Assembly (NCBI GenBank): GCA_944323845.1 | Contig: CALUUA010000005.1 | Span: 1 to 64,000 of the forward strand | From: an uncultured Bacteroidales bacterium | GTDB lineage: Bacteria; Bacteroidota; Bacteroidia; Bacteroidales; UBA932 | Direction: 5' to 3' | Length of the DNA: 64,000 nt | Part shown: piece after piece, positions 51,579 to 60,199 of the stretch | How the letters are laid out: each line of letters opens with the position of its first letter | Position numbering within the stretch: the stretch's first letter is position 1 | Translations under genes and position numbers: made by a program | The notes under the pieces: generated by a model | Databases searched by the model: none | What the model was told of the DNA's origin: nothing | Seen by the model: the letters and a program-made list of their open reading frames with translations, nothing else

Positions 51579-52259
51579 TTATGCCATGATGTAGGCGTTT
51601 ATCGCAGTAGCTGTGAATCCGAGGAAAATCAGGGTTGCAAATATGTATGCAATGACTTTAAGTCGCTTCAGCCAGATCATATTGTTCCAACCGATGGTCT
51701 GGAATGCGCTCCAGAACCCGTGGGTGAGGTGGAACCAGAGAGCTCCGAACCAGATGATGTAAAGCACAAGCACCCACCAGTGTCCGAAAGTGGCGGTAAG
51801 AAGAAGATATGGATCCACGGCTTCTTCGCCCATGAATTCCTTCAGCTGCATGTCTGCCCAGAAGTGGGTCAGATGGAAGACGAGGAAACCGAGGACGATA
51901 ATGCCGAGCACTATCATGTTCTTCGAAGCCCATGAATCGGTTCTGGCCTTGCTGGCTACCTTGTAACGGAAATATCCGCCGCGGGTGTTCAGGTTATGCA
52001 GAGTCAGGATGATGGCGTATATGATATGGATAATGAAACCGAATGCAAGCACTGGCACCATGATGGTCACGATAGGGAGCGACATGAATTCGCAGCCTTT
52101 TGCGAACAGTCCTTCAGCTGATCCGAAGTTACCTGTGAAGGTGTCGATGATGGAAAATGAATTGATGGTAAGATGGAGCAGGAGAAAGATGATGAGGAAC
52201 AGTCCGCTGATGCTCATTATGAGTTTCTTGCCGATCGAAGATGTAAAAATGTTTGCCAT
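51579..52259 (-). CDS. sdhC: Succinate dehydrogenase/fumarate reductase cytochrome b subunit
   Basis: Membrane diheme cytochrome b subunit (226 residues) of the Bacteroidota succinate:quinone oxidoreductase. Five hydrophobic helices carry His residues (LLLHLTINS, HIIYAIILTLH, FHLTHFW, FHLTHGFW). The start MANIFTSSIGKKL at 52259 is supported by a TATCTTTG box (52300-52307); the open frame runs on to 52322. The flavoprotein and iron-sulfur genes that normally follow are missing here: a terminator comes instead, then trpB. Confidence 0.92.
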   Translation of the reverse strand: MANIFTSSIGKKLIMSISGLFLIIFLLLHLTINSFSIIDTFTGNFGSAEGLFAKGCEFMSLPIVTIMVPVLAFGFIIHIIYAIILTLHNLNTRGGYFRYKVASKARTDSWASKNMIVLGIIVLGFLVFHLTHFWADMQLKEFMGEEAVDPYLLLTATFGHWWVLVLYIIWFGALWFHLTHGFWSAFQTIGWNNMIWLKRLKVIAYIFATLIFLGFTATAINAYIMA

Positions 52260-52299
52260 ATTCAGTATCCTAAAATTTTCGATTAAGACTTCAGTTGTG

Positions 52300-52307
52300 C
52301 AAAGATA
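52300..52307 (-). promoter_or_regulatory. -7 element of sdhC
   Basis: TATCTTTG on the minus strand, about 40 nt before the ATG at 52259. No clean TTG lies at the -33 distance. Confidence 0.55.
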
Positions 52308-52316
52308 TATTCTTTC

Positions 52317-52347
52317 TTGCAAGTTTCATAATAAAATGATATTTTTG
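52317..52347 (+). promoter_or_regulatory. Promoter of pyrH-frr
   Basis: TTG (52317-52319), a 20-bp spacer and TATTTTTG (52340-52347), an exact match, 24 bp before the pyrH ATG. Confidence 0.8.
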
Positions 52348-52371
52348 TTTGCCTGAAAAATCTATGTAATC

Positions 52372-53076
52372 ATGTATAAAAGAGTATTGCTGAAGCTCAG
52401 CGGGGAAAGTCTGGGCGGACCCTCGGGGAAAGGCATAAGCGAGGACATGCTGGCGGCGTATGCGCAGGAAATCGCGGCTGCCGTCAAGGCGGGGCTGCAG
52501 GTGTCTGTCGTCATAGGCGGCGGAAACATATTCCGCGGGCTGTCAGGTGCCGGAAAAGGCTTCGACAGGGTGAACGGCGACAAGATGGGCATGCTGGCCA
52601 CCGTCATCAATTCCATAGGTCTGGCCATGGCCATCCGTTCGGCCGGAGTAGGAGCCGAGGTCTTCACCGCGACGCCGATGATGCCTGTCGCCAGATACTA
52701 TATGAGGGACGATGCAGTGGCCTTCATGGAAAACGGCGGGGTATCCCTCATTGCCGGAGGCACCGGAAATCCGTTCTTCACTACGGACTCGGGAGCTGCG
52801 TTGCGTGCTCTTGAAATCGGGGCCGACGCCCTCCTGAAGGGTACCAGAGTCGACGGAGTCTATACAGCCGATCCGGAAAAGGATCCGACAGCCGTCAAAT
52901 ATGACGAGCTCACTTTCGACAAGGCTCTTGAAGACCATCTGAAAGTCATGGACCAGACGGCATTCGCCCTGTGCCGCGAAGGCAATATGCCGATAATCGT
53001 TTTCGACATGAACCGCAAGGGCAACCTGGAAAAACTGATCAAAGGGGAGAAAATCGGCACTCTGGTGCATGTGTGA
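52372..53076 (+). CDS. pyrH: Uridylate kinase
   Basis: UMP kinase of the amino-acid kinase fold (234 residues), which makes UDP for RNA and sugar nucleotides. The KLSGESL start, VIGGGNIFRG near residue 45 and GTGNPFFTTDS near 125 are diagnostic. It is followed by frr after 71 bp, a common gene pair. Confidence 0.97.
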   Translation: MYKRVLLKLSGESLGGPSGKGISEDMLAAYAQEIAAAVKAGLQVSVVIGGGNIFRGLSGAGKGFDRVNGDKMGMLATVINSIGLAMAIRSAGVGAEVFTATPMMPVARYYMRDDAVAFMENGGVSLIAGGTGNPFFTTDSGAALRALEIGADALLKGTRVDGVYTADPEKDPTAVKYDELTFDKALEDHLKVMDQTAFALCREGNMPIIVFDMNRKGNLEKLIKGEKIGTLVHV

Positions 53077-53147
53077 CATATCGTACGGCTTAATCCCCTG
53101 TCCGGCTGCGGCCGGACAACTATGGACGGAAAACAAATATTGGTATT

Positions 53148-53711
53148 ATGATAGACAAAGCTAAAGAAATCGTTTCCGCAGCGAAGACGAAAATGTCGGA
53201 TGCGGTGAAATTCCTCGAGGAAGATGTGAAGACCTACAGGGTCGGCAAGGCCAATCCTCTCATATTCAATAATGTCGTGGTGGATTACTACGGTACGCCC
53301 ACTCCTGTTCCGCAGGTGGCTTCCGTGACTACGCCGGACGCCAAGACCATCCTTATCCAGCCATGGGAGAAGAAAATGATCCCTGCCATAGAGAAGGCCA
53401 TCATGGATGCGAACATCGGCCTTACCCCGCAGAACAACGGGGACAGCATCAGGTGCAATGTGCCGCCGCTCACTGAAGACAGGAGGAAAGAGCTCATCAA
53501 GAAGGTGAAATCTGCAGGCGAAAACGCGAAAGTAGTGGTAAGGAACGCACGCAGGGATGCCATCGACGCCCTGAAGAAGACGCAGAAGGACGGACTGCCT
53601 GAAGATATGGAGAAGGATTTCGAACAGGATGTCCAGAAGGATACCGATTCGTTCGTGAAGAAAGTGGATGAAATCGTATCCGCGAAAGAAAAGGAAATCA
53701 TGACAGTGTAG
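53148..53711 (+). CDS. frr: Ribosome recycling factor
   Basis: A 187-residue RRF that splits the post-termination ribosome together with EF-G. The typical segments VGKANPLIFNNVVVDYYGTPTPV, LIQPWE and LTEDRRKELIKKVK are present and the length is normal. No clear terminator follows; the next promoter element lies at 53789. Confidence 0.97.
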   Translation: MIDKAKEIVSAAKTKMSDAVKFLEEDVKTYRVGKANPLIFNNVVVDYYGTPTPVPQVASVTTPDAKTILIQPWEKKMIPAIEKAIMDANIGLTPQNNGDSIRCNVPPLTEDRRKELIKKVKSAGENAKVVVRNARRDAIDALKKTQKDGLPEDMEKDFEQDVQKDTDSFVKKVDEIVSAKEKEIMTV

Positions 53712-53788
53712 GGACTCCGTAAGACTGTGCCGCACGGAAAAACCTTAAAATTTTATCCGTGTTTCGGCCGGATTTGCGGAAAAATCAT

Positions 53789-53796
53789 TATATTTG
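53789..53796 (+). promoter_or_regulatory. -7 element of the aromatic operon
   Basis: TATATTTG lies 16 bp before the leader-peptide ATG; a TTTG occurs 12 bp upstream, too close for a standard -33. The predicted start site is near 53803. Confidence 0.55.
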
Positions 53797-53812
53797 TCAA
53801 AGAGATTGGAAA

Positions 53813-53869
53813 ATGAGCACACGATTTAGCGCATACGGTTATTTTTATTTCTATTTCCATAAAAGGTAA
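53813..53869 (+). CDS. Phe/Tyr-rich leader peptide (attenuator)
   Basis: An 18-codon frame encodes MSTRFSAYGYFYFYFHKR and a TAA stop. Eight of 18 residues are Phe or Tyr, with six of them consecutive (YFYFYF, residues 10-15). It lies between the promoter and a strong terminator hairpin that abuts the pheA start codon. This is the classical layout of ribosome-mediated attenuation: stalling at Phe/Tyr codons when charged tRNAs are scarce would prevent terminator formation and let the biosynthetic genes be read. The coding composition and context leave little doubt about the role. The antiterminator pairing is not clear by eye. Confidence 0.88.
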   Translation: MSTRFSAYGYFYFYFHKR

Positions 53870-53911
53870 TAGCCGGGCGTCATGTGTGAACAATATAATA
53901 TAAGTCTTATG

Positions 53912-53946
53912 TTGGAGCTGTCCGGTGCGACAGCTCCAATTTTTTT
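53912..53946 (+). terminator. Attenuator terminator upstream of pheA
   Basis: TTGGAGCTGTC (53912-53922) and GACAGCTCCAA (53929-53939) form a perfect 11-bp stem with a 6-nt loop (cggtgc), followed by T7 (53940-53946). The T-run ends exactly where the pheA ATG begins (53947). It sits 43 nt after the leader-peptide stop codon. Confidence 0.92.
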
Positions 53947-54801
53947 ATGTTGAAAATGGAGAATATTGACAGAAAACGGGTAGCGATTCAGGGATATTCC
54001 GGCTGTTTCCACGAGCAGGCCGCCAGGCAGTTCTACGGCAGATTCGACGGAAGCACTCCGGACATCATAGAATGCGCCACCTTCGACGACCTGTACCGCT
54101 CGATAGATGCAGGAAAGGCGGATGCAGCCATCATGGCCATCGAAAACACCGTTTCAGGCGGTCTCTTGCCTAATTTCGAACTGCTCAGGAAGTACAACAT
54201 AAAGATAAAGGGAGAAGTCTTTCTCCGCATACAGCAGAACCTCATGGCCCTTCCGGGACAGAAAATAGAGGACATAAAGGAAGTGAGGACGCATTATATG
54301 GCCATCAACCAGACCCGTCCGTTCTTCCAGTCCTGCCCGTGGATCAGGCTTGTCGAGTCCGAAGACACCGCCAAGAGCGCGGCTGATGTGGCACAGCAGA
54401 AACTGAAGGGAGTGGGAGCCGTGGCTTCATTGCTGGCGGCGGACCTCTACGGGCTTGAAGTCCTGAAAGAGAGCATAGAGACATACAAGCAGAATTTCAC
54501 GAGATTCCTCATTCTGGATGACGGCATCACCGTCCCGAAGGAAAAAGTGGACAAGGTCTCCCTTTGCTTCACTCTGCCGCACAAGGCCGGGTCTTTGGCC
54601 CAGATACTCACCATACTGTCGTTCTATGACATGAACCTGACCAGAATACAGTCCCTTCCCATTCCGGGGAAATCCTGGCAGTACTTTTTCTATGCCGACA
54701 TCAAGTTCGACAGCTACCTGCGCTACAGCCAGGCCATTTCGGCAGTACGCCCCCTGATGGAGGACCTGAATATCCTCGGAGAATATGAGGCGGCTTTATA
54801 A
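53947..54801 (+). CDS. pheA: Prephenate dehydratase
   Basis: Turns prephenate into phenylpyruvate, the last step before Phe (284 residues). The periplasmic-binding-protein-like catalytic domain (about 10-190; GYSGCFHEQAA, ENTVSGGLLPNF, NFTRFLIL with the catalytic Thr) is followed by a C-terminal ACT domain with the Phe-binding HKAGSLAQIL and RIQSLPI motifs, so feedback inhibition by Phe is likely. No chorismate mutase domain is fused here; that activity is on the DAHP synthase. The next Met (53956) is another possible start. Confidence 0.95.
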   Translation: MLKMENIDRKRVAIQGYSGCFHEQAARQFYGRFDGSTPDIIECATFDDLYRSIDAGKADAAIMAIENTVSGGLLPNFELLRKYNIKIKGEVFLRIQQNLMALPGQKIEDIKEVRTHYMAINQTRPFFQSCPWIRLVESEDTAKSAADVAQQKLKGVGAVASLLAADLYGLEVLKESIETYKQNFTRFLILDDGITVPKEKVDKVSLCFTLPHKAGSLAQILTILSFYDMNLTRIQSLPIPGKSWQYFFYADIKFDSYLRYSQAISAVRPLMEDLNILGEYEAAL

Positions 54802-54834
54802 TAATCTGACCATACCATATAACCGTACCTGACC

Positions 54835-56046
54835 ATGATCATAAGACCTGCCAGACGGACAGAATCCGTCCGCGAATACTATTTCTCCAGAAAACTGAAG
54901 GAAATAGACCGTATGAACGCCGAAAGGGATGCCTCCGGCAATGAACGCATAATCAATCTCGGCATAGGCGCGCCTGACGGCATGCCTCCGGCTCCGGCTA
55001 TCGAAGCCCTCAAGGAGGCGGCATCGCAGCCCGGGAATCACGCCTACCAGAGTTATGTCGGGATTCCGCAGCTGCGCAAGGCCTTTGCCGACTGGTATGC
55101 CCGCTACTATGGTGTGACGCTGAACCCCGACAGGGAGATACAGCCTCTGGTCGGCTCCAAGGAAGGCATACTTCTCATATCGCTGGCTTTCCTGAATCCC
55201 GGGGACAAGGTTCTGGTCCCGGATCCTGGGTATCCTACCTATTCTTCAGCCACGGCATTGGCTGAAGCCGACCTCCTGCCCTATGACCTGAAGGCGGAAA
55301 ACGGCTGGCAGCCGGATTTCGATGCGCTGGAGAAGATGGACCTGACAGGGGTCAAGATCATGTGGACCAACTATCCCAACATGCCGACAGGGGCTCCTGC
55401 CACGGAAGAACTGTACCGGAGTCTTGCGGACTTCGGCCGGAGACACGGCATACTGATCTGCAACGACAACCCTTACAGTTTCATCCTGAACGACCGCCCG
55501 CTTTCCATCCTCGCCGCTCCGGGAGCCAGGGAGTGCTGTCTCGAACTGAATTCCCTCAGCAAGGCGCACAACATGTCCGGATGGCGTATCGGCATGGTCG
55601 CAGCCGATCCGGAAGTCATATCGCAGATTCTGAAAGTCAAGAGCCAGATGGATTCGGGAATGTTCAAGCCTCTGCAGCTGGCAGCTGCAGCAGCCTTGGC
55701 CCGGGGGCCGGAATGGTTCGCGTCCCTGAACGCCGAATACAGGAAGCGCAGGGCTTTGGCAGGCCGGATTTTCGATATTGTCGGGGCGGAATACGAGCAC
55801 GACAGCAGCGGAATGTTCCTTTGGGGCCGCATATCTCCTGACAACGGATTCCTGAACCCCGGAGCTGGTGATGCTTCCCGCGGAGAACAGGTCTCTGACG
55901 CCATACTTTACGGAGCCGGGGTATTCATCACGCCTGGATTCATATTCGGCCGGAACGGGCGTGACTATATCCGTATATCGCTCTGCGCGAAACCGGAGAT
56001 TCTCGAACGCTCAGCAGAAAAGATTTCGGCCTTGGCAGGCAAATGA
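54835..56046 (+). CDS. PLP-dependent aminotransferase, class I/II (probably aromatic)
   Basis: A 403-residue fold-type I aminotransferase. The substrate segment IGAPDGMPP, the NYPNMPTG cofactor segment and the PLP lysine in SLSKAHNMSGWRIGM are clear. Its place between prephenate dehydratase and prephenate dehydrogenase suggests that it aminates phenylpyruvate, 4-hydroxyphenylpyruvate or prephenate; this is inference from context. It starts 33 bp after pheA. Confidence 0.9.
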   Translation: MIIRPARRTESVREYYFSRKLKEIDRMNAERDASGNERIINLGIGAPDGMPPAPAIEALKEAASQPGNHAYQSYVGIPQLRKAFADWYARYYGVTLNPDREIQPLVGSKEGILLISLAFLNPGDKVLVPDPGYPTYSSATALAEADLLPYDLKAENGWQPDFDALEKMDLTGVKIMWTNYPNMPTGAPATEELYRSLADFGRRHGILICNDNPYSFILNDRPLSILAAPGARECCLELNSLSKAHNMSGWRIGMVAADPEVISQILKVKSQMDSGMFKPLQLAAAAALARGPEWFASLNAEYRKRRALAGRIFDIVGAEYEHDSSGMFLWGRISPDNGFLNPGAGDASRGEQVSDAILYGAGVFITPGFIFGRNGRDYIRISLCAKPEILERSAEKISALAGK

Positions 56047-56086
56047 GGCGGCTGACGACGAAGCCGCCCTGTAAAATGAAAACGGA

Positions 56087-56953
56087 ATGAAGACAGGAAT
56101 AATAGGACTCGGCCTCATAGGAGGCTCCATGGCCATCGACCTGAAACGGCGTGGCTTCTCCACTGAAATCATAGGAGTGGAAGCTGACGGGGTGAATGCC
56201 GCCGCGGCAGCGAAAATAGGACTTGTGGACAGGATTCTGCCGCTGGAAGAATGTGTCGGGGAATGCGGACTGCTCATACTTGCAGTGCCTGTAGGCGCGG
56301 CTGTGAAGATGCTTCCGGAGATTCTGGACATGTTCAAGTCCGAAGAAACCGCGGCCGGAATCTGCCGGAAGACAGTCATGGATGTCTGCTCCACGAAAGA
56401 GCAGCTGTCCAGAACAGTGCATTACCACCCCATGAGAACGCATTACGTGGCGACACATCCCATGGCCGGCACCGAGTATTCCGGTCCCTGGGCCGCAATG
56501 CCGGGGCTTTTCGACGGCCGGGCCTGCATCATCTGCAATCAGGAAGAGTCGTCGCCTGCCTCAGTCAGACTCGTGGAAAAGCTGTACGACTGCCTGAACA
56601 TGAGGCCGATATACATGAACGCCTCCAGCCATGACGTCCATACGGCCTATGTGTCGCACATTTCGCATATCACCTCATTCGCCCTCGCCCTGACCGTACT
56701 GGACAAGGAGAAGAACGAAAAACACATTTTCGATCTGGCATCAGGCGGCTTTTCGTCCACCGTGCGGTTGGCGAAAAGCAATGCGGACATGTGGGTTCCC
56801 ATCTTCTCGCAGAACAGGGAGAACCTGCTGAAAGTCATCGACACCTATATAGAAAAGGTCAATGCCTTCAGAAAGGCGATCGACGAGTTCGACGAGACGG
56901 GAATCCGCAGCCTCATCGAGGATGCAAACAGAATCAAGAGAATAATACGATAA
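56087..56953 (+). CDS. tyrA: Prephenate dehydrogenase
   Basis: NAD(P)-dependent enzyme that converts prephenate to 4-hydroxyphenylpyruvate, leading to Tyr (288 residues). The dinucleotide motif GLGLIGGS is at residues 6-13 and the catalytic HPMAGTEYSG near residue 125. There is no ACT domain. It starts 40 bp after the aminotransferase gene and ends 12 bp before the DAHP synthase gene. Confidence 0.94.
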   Translation: MKTGIIGLGLIGGSMAIDLKRRGFSTEIIGVEADGVNAAAAAKIGLVDRILPLEECVGECGLLILAVPVGAAVKMLPEILDMFKSEETAAGICRKTVMDVCSTKEQLSRTVHYHPMRTHYVATHPMAGTEYSGPWAAMPGLFDGRACIICNQEESSPASVRLVEKLYDCLNMRPIYMNASSHDVHTAYVSHISHITSFALALTVLDKEKNEKHIFDLASGGFSSTVRLAKSNADMWVPIFSQNRENLLKVIDTYIEKVNAFRKAIDEFDETGIRSLIEDANRIKRIIR

Positions 56954-56965
56954 AACGGACATACT

Positions 56966-58087
56966 ATGGAAAAGAAATTAGACATCATCCCCCTGAAGGA
57001 GTGGAATCTGTTCAACCGCTTCAATGACAAGAGGCCTTTCATCATCGCCGGCCCGTGCAGCGCCGAGTCGGAAATCCAGATCATGGAGACCGCACGCGGC
57101 CTGAAATCGCTGGGCATATGCGTCTTCCGCGCAGGAATATGGAAGCCGCGCACCCATCCGAACACTTTCGAGGGCGTCGGCACCCCGGGTCTGAAATGGC
57201 TGCAAAGGGTGAAGAACGAGCTCGGCATGAAGATATGCACGGAAGTGGCGAGCGAGAAACACATATTCGACTGCATCAAGTTCGGCGTGGACATGGTCTG
57301 GATCGGAGCCAGGACTACGGCCAATCCTTTCCTCGTGCAGGAGATAGCGGATGCGTTGAAAGACACGGATATCCCTGTATTGGTGAAGAATCCTGTAAAT
57401 CCCGACATAGATTTGTGGATAGGCGCGCTCGAAAGGCTGAATCAGGCAGGAGTGAAGAAATTGGGCGTCATCCACAGGGGATTCTCCACTTCGGAGAAAA
57501 TCCCTTACAGGAACAGACCGGACTGGCAGATAGCCATAGAACTCAGGACACGCTATCCTGAACTTCCGTTTTTCTGCGACCCGAGCCATATGGGCGGGGC
57601 GAAACAGTACCTGCAGGAGATTTCACAGACATCTCTGGACCTCGGGTTGGACGGACTCATGATAGAGTCGCATTGCGACCCGACGTGCGCATTGAGCGAT
57701 GCGAAGCAGCAGCTCACTCCGAAAGAAATGGGAGAACTCCTGTCTGCGCTCATTGTCAGGGAAAGCGATTCGGACAGCCCGGAGTACAGGGAGAACATCC
57801 ATCAGCTGCGTGCGAAAATAGATGTGCTGGACGACAGCCTGCTTTATCTGCTCGGCTCCAGAATGGACATCAGCCGCCAGATAGGGGAGTACAAGAAGTC
57901 GAACAATATCGCTATCCTGCAGACGGGCCGCTGGGACGAGCTTCTGGCGAAGGCCATAGAGAAAGGGGCGAAGCTGGGACTGCCGGAAAAATTCGTGTCG
58001 GCGGTATTCAACGCCATCCATGAAGCCTCCGTGCAGGTCCAGAACGAAATACTTACAGGAGATCCTGAAGCAGCTTCCGGAAAATAG
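56966..58087 (+). CDS. Bifunctional DAHP synthase / chorismate mutase
   Basis: A fusion of 373 residues. The N-terminal type I-beta DAHP synthase (about 1-265; GPCSAESEIQIMETA, FRAGIWKPRTHPNTFEG, DPSHMGG) opens the shikimate pathway. The C-terminal AroQ-type chorismate mutase (about 275-360; LRAKIDVLDDSLLYLLGSRM) feeds prephenate to the two preceding genes. In related fusions the mutase domain also mediates feedback control. It is the last gene of the attenuated operon, and its final 35 bp overlap the end of lpxK on the other strand. Confidence 0.95.
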   Translation: MEKKLDIIPLKEWNLFNRFNDKRPFIIAGPCSAESEIQIMETARGLKSLGICVFRAGIWKPRTHPNTFEGVGTPGLKWLQRVKNELGMKICTEVASEKHIFDCIKFGVDMVWIGARTTANPFLVQEIADALKDTDIPVLVKNPVNPDIDLWIGALERLNQAGVKKLGVIHRGFSTSEKIPYRNRPDWQIAIELRTRYPELPFFCDPSHMGGAKQYLQEISQTSLDLGLDGLMIESHCDPTCALSDAKQQLTPKEMGELLSALIVRESDSDSPEYRENIHQLRAKIDVLDDSLLYLLGSRMDISRQIGEYKKSNNIAILQTGRWDELLAKAIEKGAKLGLPEKFVSAVFNAIHEASVQVQNEILTGDPEAASGK

Positions 58088-59180
58088 CCGTTTCGTGCTC
58101 TGTCAGGAACACGGCTTCGATAGGTACCTGGAACATTCTTTTGCGGAGTGTTTCAGGTATTTTTTTCATTCCGTGCAGCCTCTGGGCGTCCTTTTCGGTG
58201 GTGACTACCACGGCGGTCGGTTCGCTGTCCGCGGCCGAGCATATCGCACGTATGTCCGACATGCTGAATCTGTGGTGGTCGCCGAAAGCCAGATGCCGGA
58301 CTATTCTGTATTGCCCGGCCAAAAAAGAGCGCAGCGTGGTGTCATTCGCTATGCCGGTGGCCAGTATGGCCCTTTTCGAGTAAACATAGCGGGCATCGCC
58401 GTCTGGAAAGACAGGGACTGCGCTGCAATACTTTATGGCGGAGAACAGGAAAGTCTGTTTCCTGCCCCCTGCTATCGTCCCCTGCAGCGAGTCCGGGTCG
58501 AAATTGCGGACTCCGAGAGCGTTCAGCCACTCCTGCTTTTCCTGTCCGCCGATGAATGTAGGGCATTTGGTGACGATGACCGCGTCTGCTGCCGCGACAC
58601 GTTCCTTCAGGTCGCGGAGCCGCCCTATCGGCAGAAGATGGTCGGTCATCACCGGCCTGTTCCAGTCTATCAGCAGGATGGAAAGGTCCGGCTTCAGCGA
58701 CCTGTGCTGGAAAGCATCGTCTAAAACTATCAGGTCTGCCGGCAGAAATTCCTTGTTGACGCATTTGCGTCCCCGTTTCGAGGTCTTGAGCTTTTCGGGC
58801 CGGCTAAGGAAGCCGCAGCCTTCCACCCTGTCTGCATCCACAGCCACAGTCACTTCGGGAAACTTGAGCTTCATCTGAAGCGGCTCGTCTCCTGAAAACG
58901 AGGCCGTGCTGTCGGTCGTCACCTGCTGGAATCCCCTGCTTTTCCGCCGGTAGCCTCTGGACAGGACTGCGAAATGCCTGCCGCCGGCCTCTTCCATGGA
59001 AAGGAGGGTCCGGAGCGTCATCTCGGTGTGCGGCGTCTTGCCTGTCCCGCCGACAGTGATGTTTCCGAAGCAGACGGTCGGCACGGAGGCCCTGACCGAC
59101 TTCAATATTCCATGGTCATACAGGAAATGCCTGAATTTCAACGCCAGATAATACGGCGCCAACAATATTCTGTCTATCAT
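58053..59180 (-). CDS. lpxK: Tetraacyldisaccharide 4'-kinase LpxK
   Basis: Kinase that adds the 4'-phosphate in lipid A synthesis at the inner membrane (375 residues). The N-terminal membrane-associated helix (LLAPYYLALKFRHFLYD), the P-loop VGGTGKTPHTEM and the later VLDDAFQHRSLKPDLSILLID segment are diagnostic. Its ATG overlaps the dusB stop by 4 nt (ATGA), so it is coupled to dusB and, through it, to metK. Its 3' end overlaps the DAHP synthase gene by 35 bp. Confidence 0.95.
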   Translation of the reverse strand: MIDRILLAPYYLALKFRHFLYDHGILKSVRASVPTVCFGNITVGGTGKTPHTEMTLRTLLSMEEAGGRHFAVLSRGYRRKSRGFQQVTTDSTASFSGDEPLQMKLKFPEVTVAVDADRVEGCGFLSRPEKLKTSKRGRKCVNKEFLPADLIVLDDAFQHRSLKPDLSILLIDWNRPVMTDHLLPIGRLRDLKERVAAADAVIVTKCPTFIGGQEKQEWLNALGVRNFDPDSLQGTIAGGRKQTFLFSAIKYCSAVPVFPDGDARYVYSKRAILATGIANDTTLRSFLAGQYRIVRHLAFGDHHRFSMSDIRAICSAADSEPTAVVVTTEKDAQRLHGMKKIPETLRKRMFQVPIEAVFLTEHETAIFRKLLQDLL

Positions 59181-60199
59181 ATCCGTTCTTTATCTTGATT
59201 TGTCCCGCCCCAGCGTTCCGCGACATAGTCCAATGTCCGGTACAGCTCCTGCGGGTCGGTGAGAGTCACCAGTTTCAGCCTCGTCTCCTTGAAGTCCGGC
59301 AATCCCTTGAAATATGCCGACATATGCCTTCTCATCTCCAGCACCCCGACTTTCTCTCCCTTCACTTCTATGGATTTGGCCAGATGCCGCTTCGCCAGCG
59401 CCACCCTCTCCTCCACTCCCGGCTGAGGCAAGAGTTCGCCCGTATCCAGAAAATGCCTGATTTCCCGGAATATCCACGGACGGCCGTAAGTAGCCCTGCC
59501 TATCATGACGGCATCCACGCCATAGCGGTCGAAACATTCCCTGGCCTTCTGCGGCGAATCTATATCCCCGTTCCCGATTATCGGGATATGCATACGCGGA
59601 TTCTCCTTCACCTTTCCTATCAGCGTCCAGTCAGCCTCTCCCTTATACATCTGGCACCTCGTCCGGCCATGAATGGTCAACGCCTTGATTCCGACATCCT
59701 GCAGCCTTTCGGCCAATTCCACTATGATTTTCGAGTCCTCGTCCCATCCGAGTCTGGTCTTCACCGTCACCGGCAGCCTCACCGCATCCACCACCATCTT
59801 CGTGATAAGGACCATCTTGTCCGGCTCCTTCATCATTCCGGAGCCCGCCCCGCGGCGGGCAATCTTGTTGACCGGACACCCGAAATTGATGTCCACCAAA
59901 TCGGCTCCGTGACCGCCTACGAGACGGGCAGCATCTTCGGCCATTCTGGCGGCGTCCACCATTGCCTCCGGGATATTCCCGTATATCTGGATTCCGATAG
60001 GAGCCTCGTAATCGTGCGTGACCATTTTCGCCAGAGCCTTCCTTGCGTCCCTGACCAGCCCGTCTGAAGACACGAATTCCGTGTACATCATGTCCGCTCC
60101 GGCCTCTTTGCACACGAAACGGAAGGATGCATCTGTCACATCCTCCATCGGCGCCAGAAAAAGCGGCCTGTCGCGCAGCTCTATGTTACCTATCTTCAT
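59177..60199 (-). CDS. dusB: tRNA-dihydrouridine synthase (DusB-like)
   Basis: FMN-dependent enzyme that reduces uridine to dihydrouridine in tRNA (340 residues). [14 protein letters not shown] lies at the N-terminus, then [18 protein letters not shown] with the catalytic Cys, [11 protein letters not shown] and [11 protein letters not shown]. The overall match is closest to DusB. It overlaps the metK end by 14 bp and the lpxK start by 4 bp, which indicates one message for all three genes. Confidence 0.93.
   Translation of the reverse strand: MKIGNIELRDRPLFLAPMEDVTDASFRFVCKEAGADMMYTEFVSSDGLVRDARKALAKMVTHDYEAPIGIQIYGNIPEAMVDAARMAEDAARLVGGHGADLVDINFGCPVNKIARRGAGSGMMKEPDKMVLITKMVVDAVRLPVTVKTRLGWDEDSKIIVELAERLQDVGIKALTIHGRTRCQMYKGEADWTLIGKVKENPRMHIPIIGNGDIDSPQKARECFDRYGVDAVMIGRATYGRPWIFREIRHFLDTGELLPQPGVEERVALAKRHLAKSIEVKGEKVGVLEMRRHMSAYFKGLPDFKETRLKLVTLTDPQELYRTLDYVAERWGGTNQDKERI

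Noticed and set aside
53803..53946. A T-box riboswitch before pheA
   Set aside because: No T-box core or specifier loop is visible, and an aromatic-rich reading frame explains the leader better.
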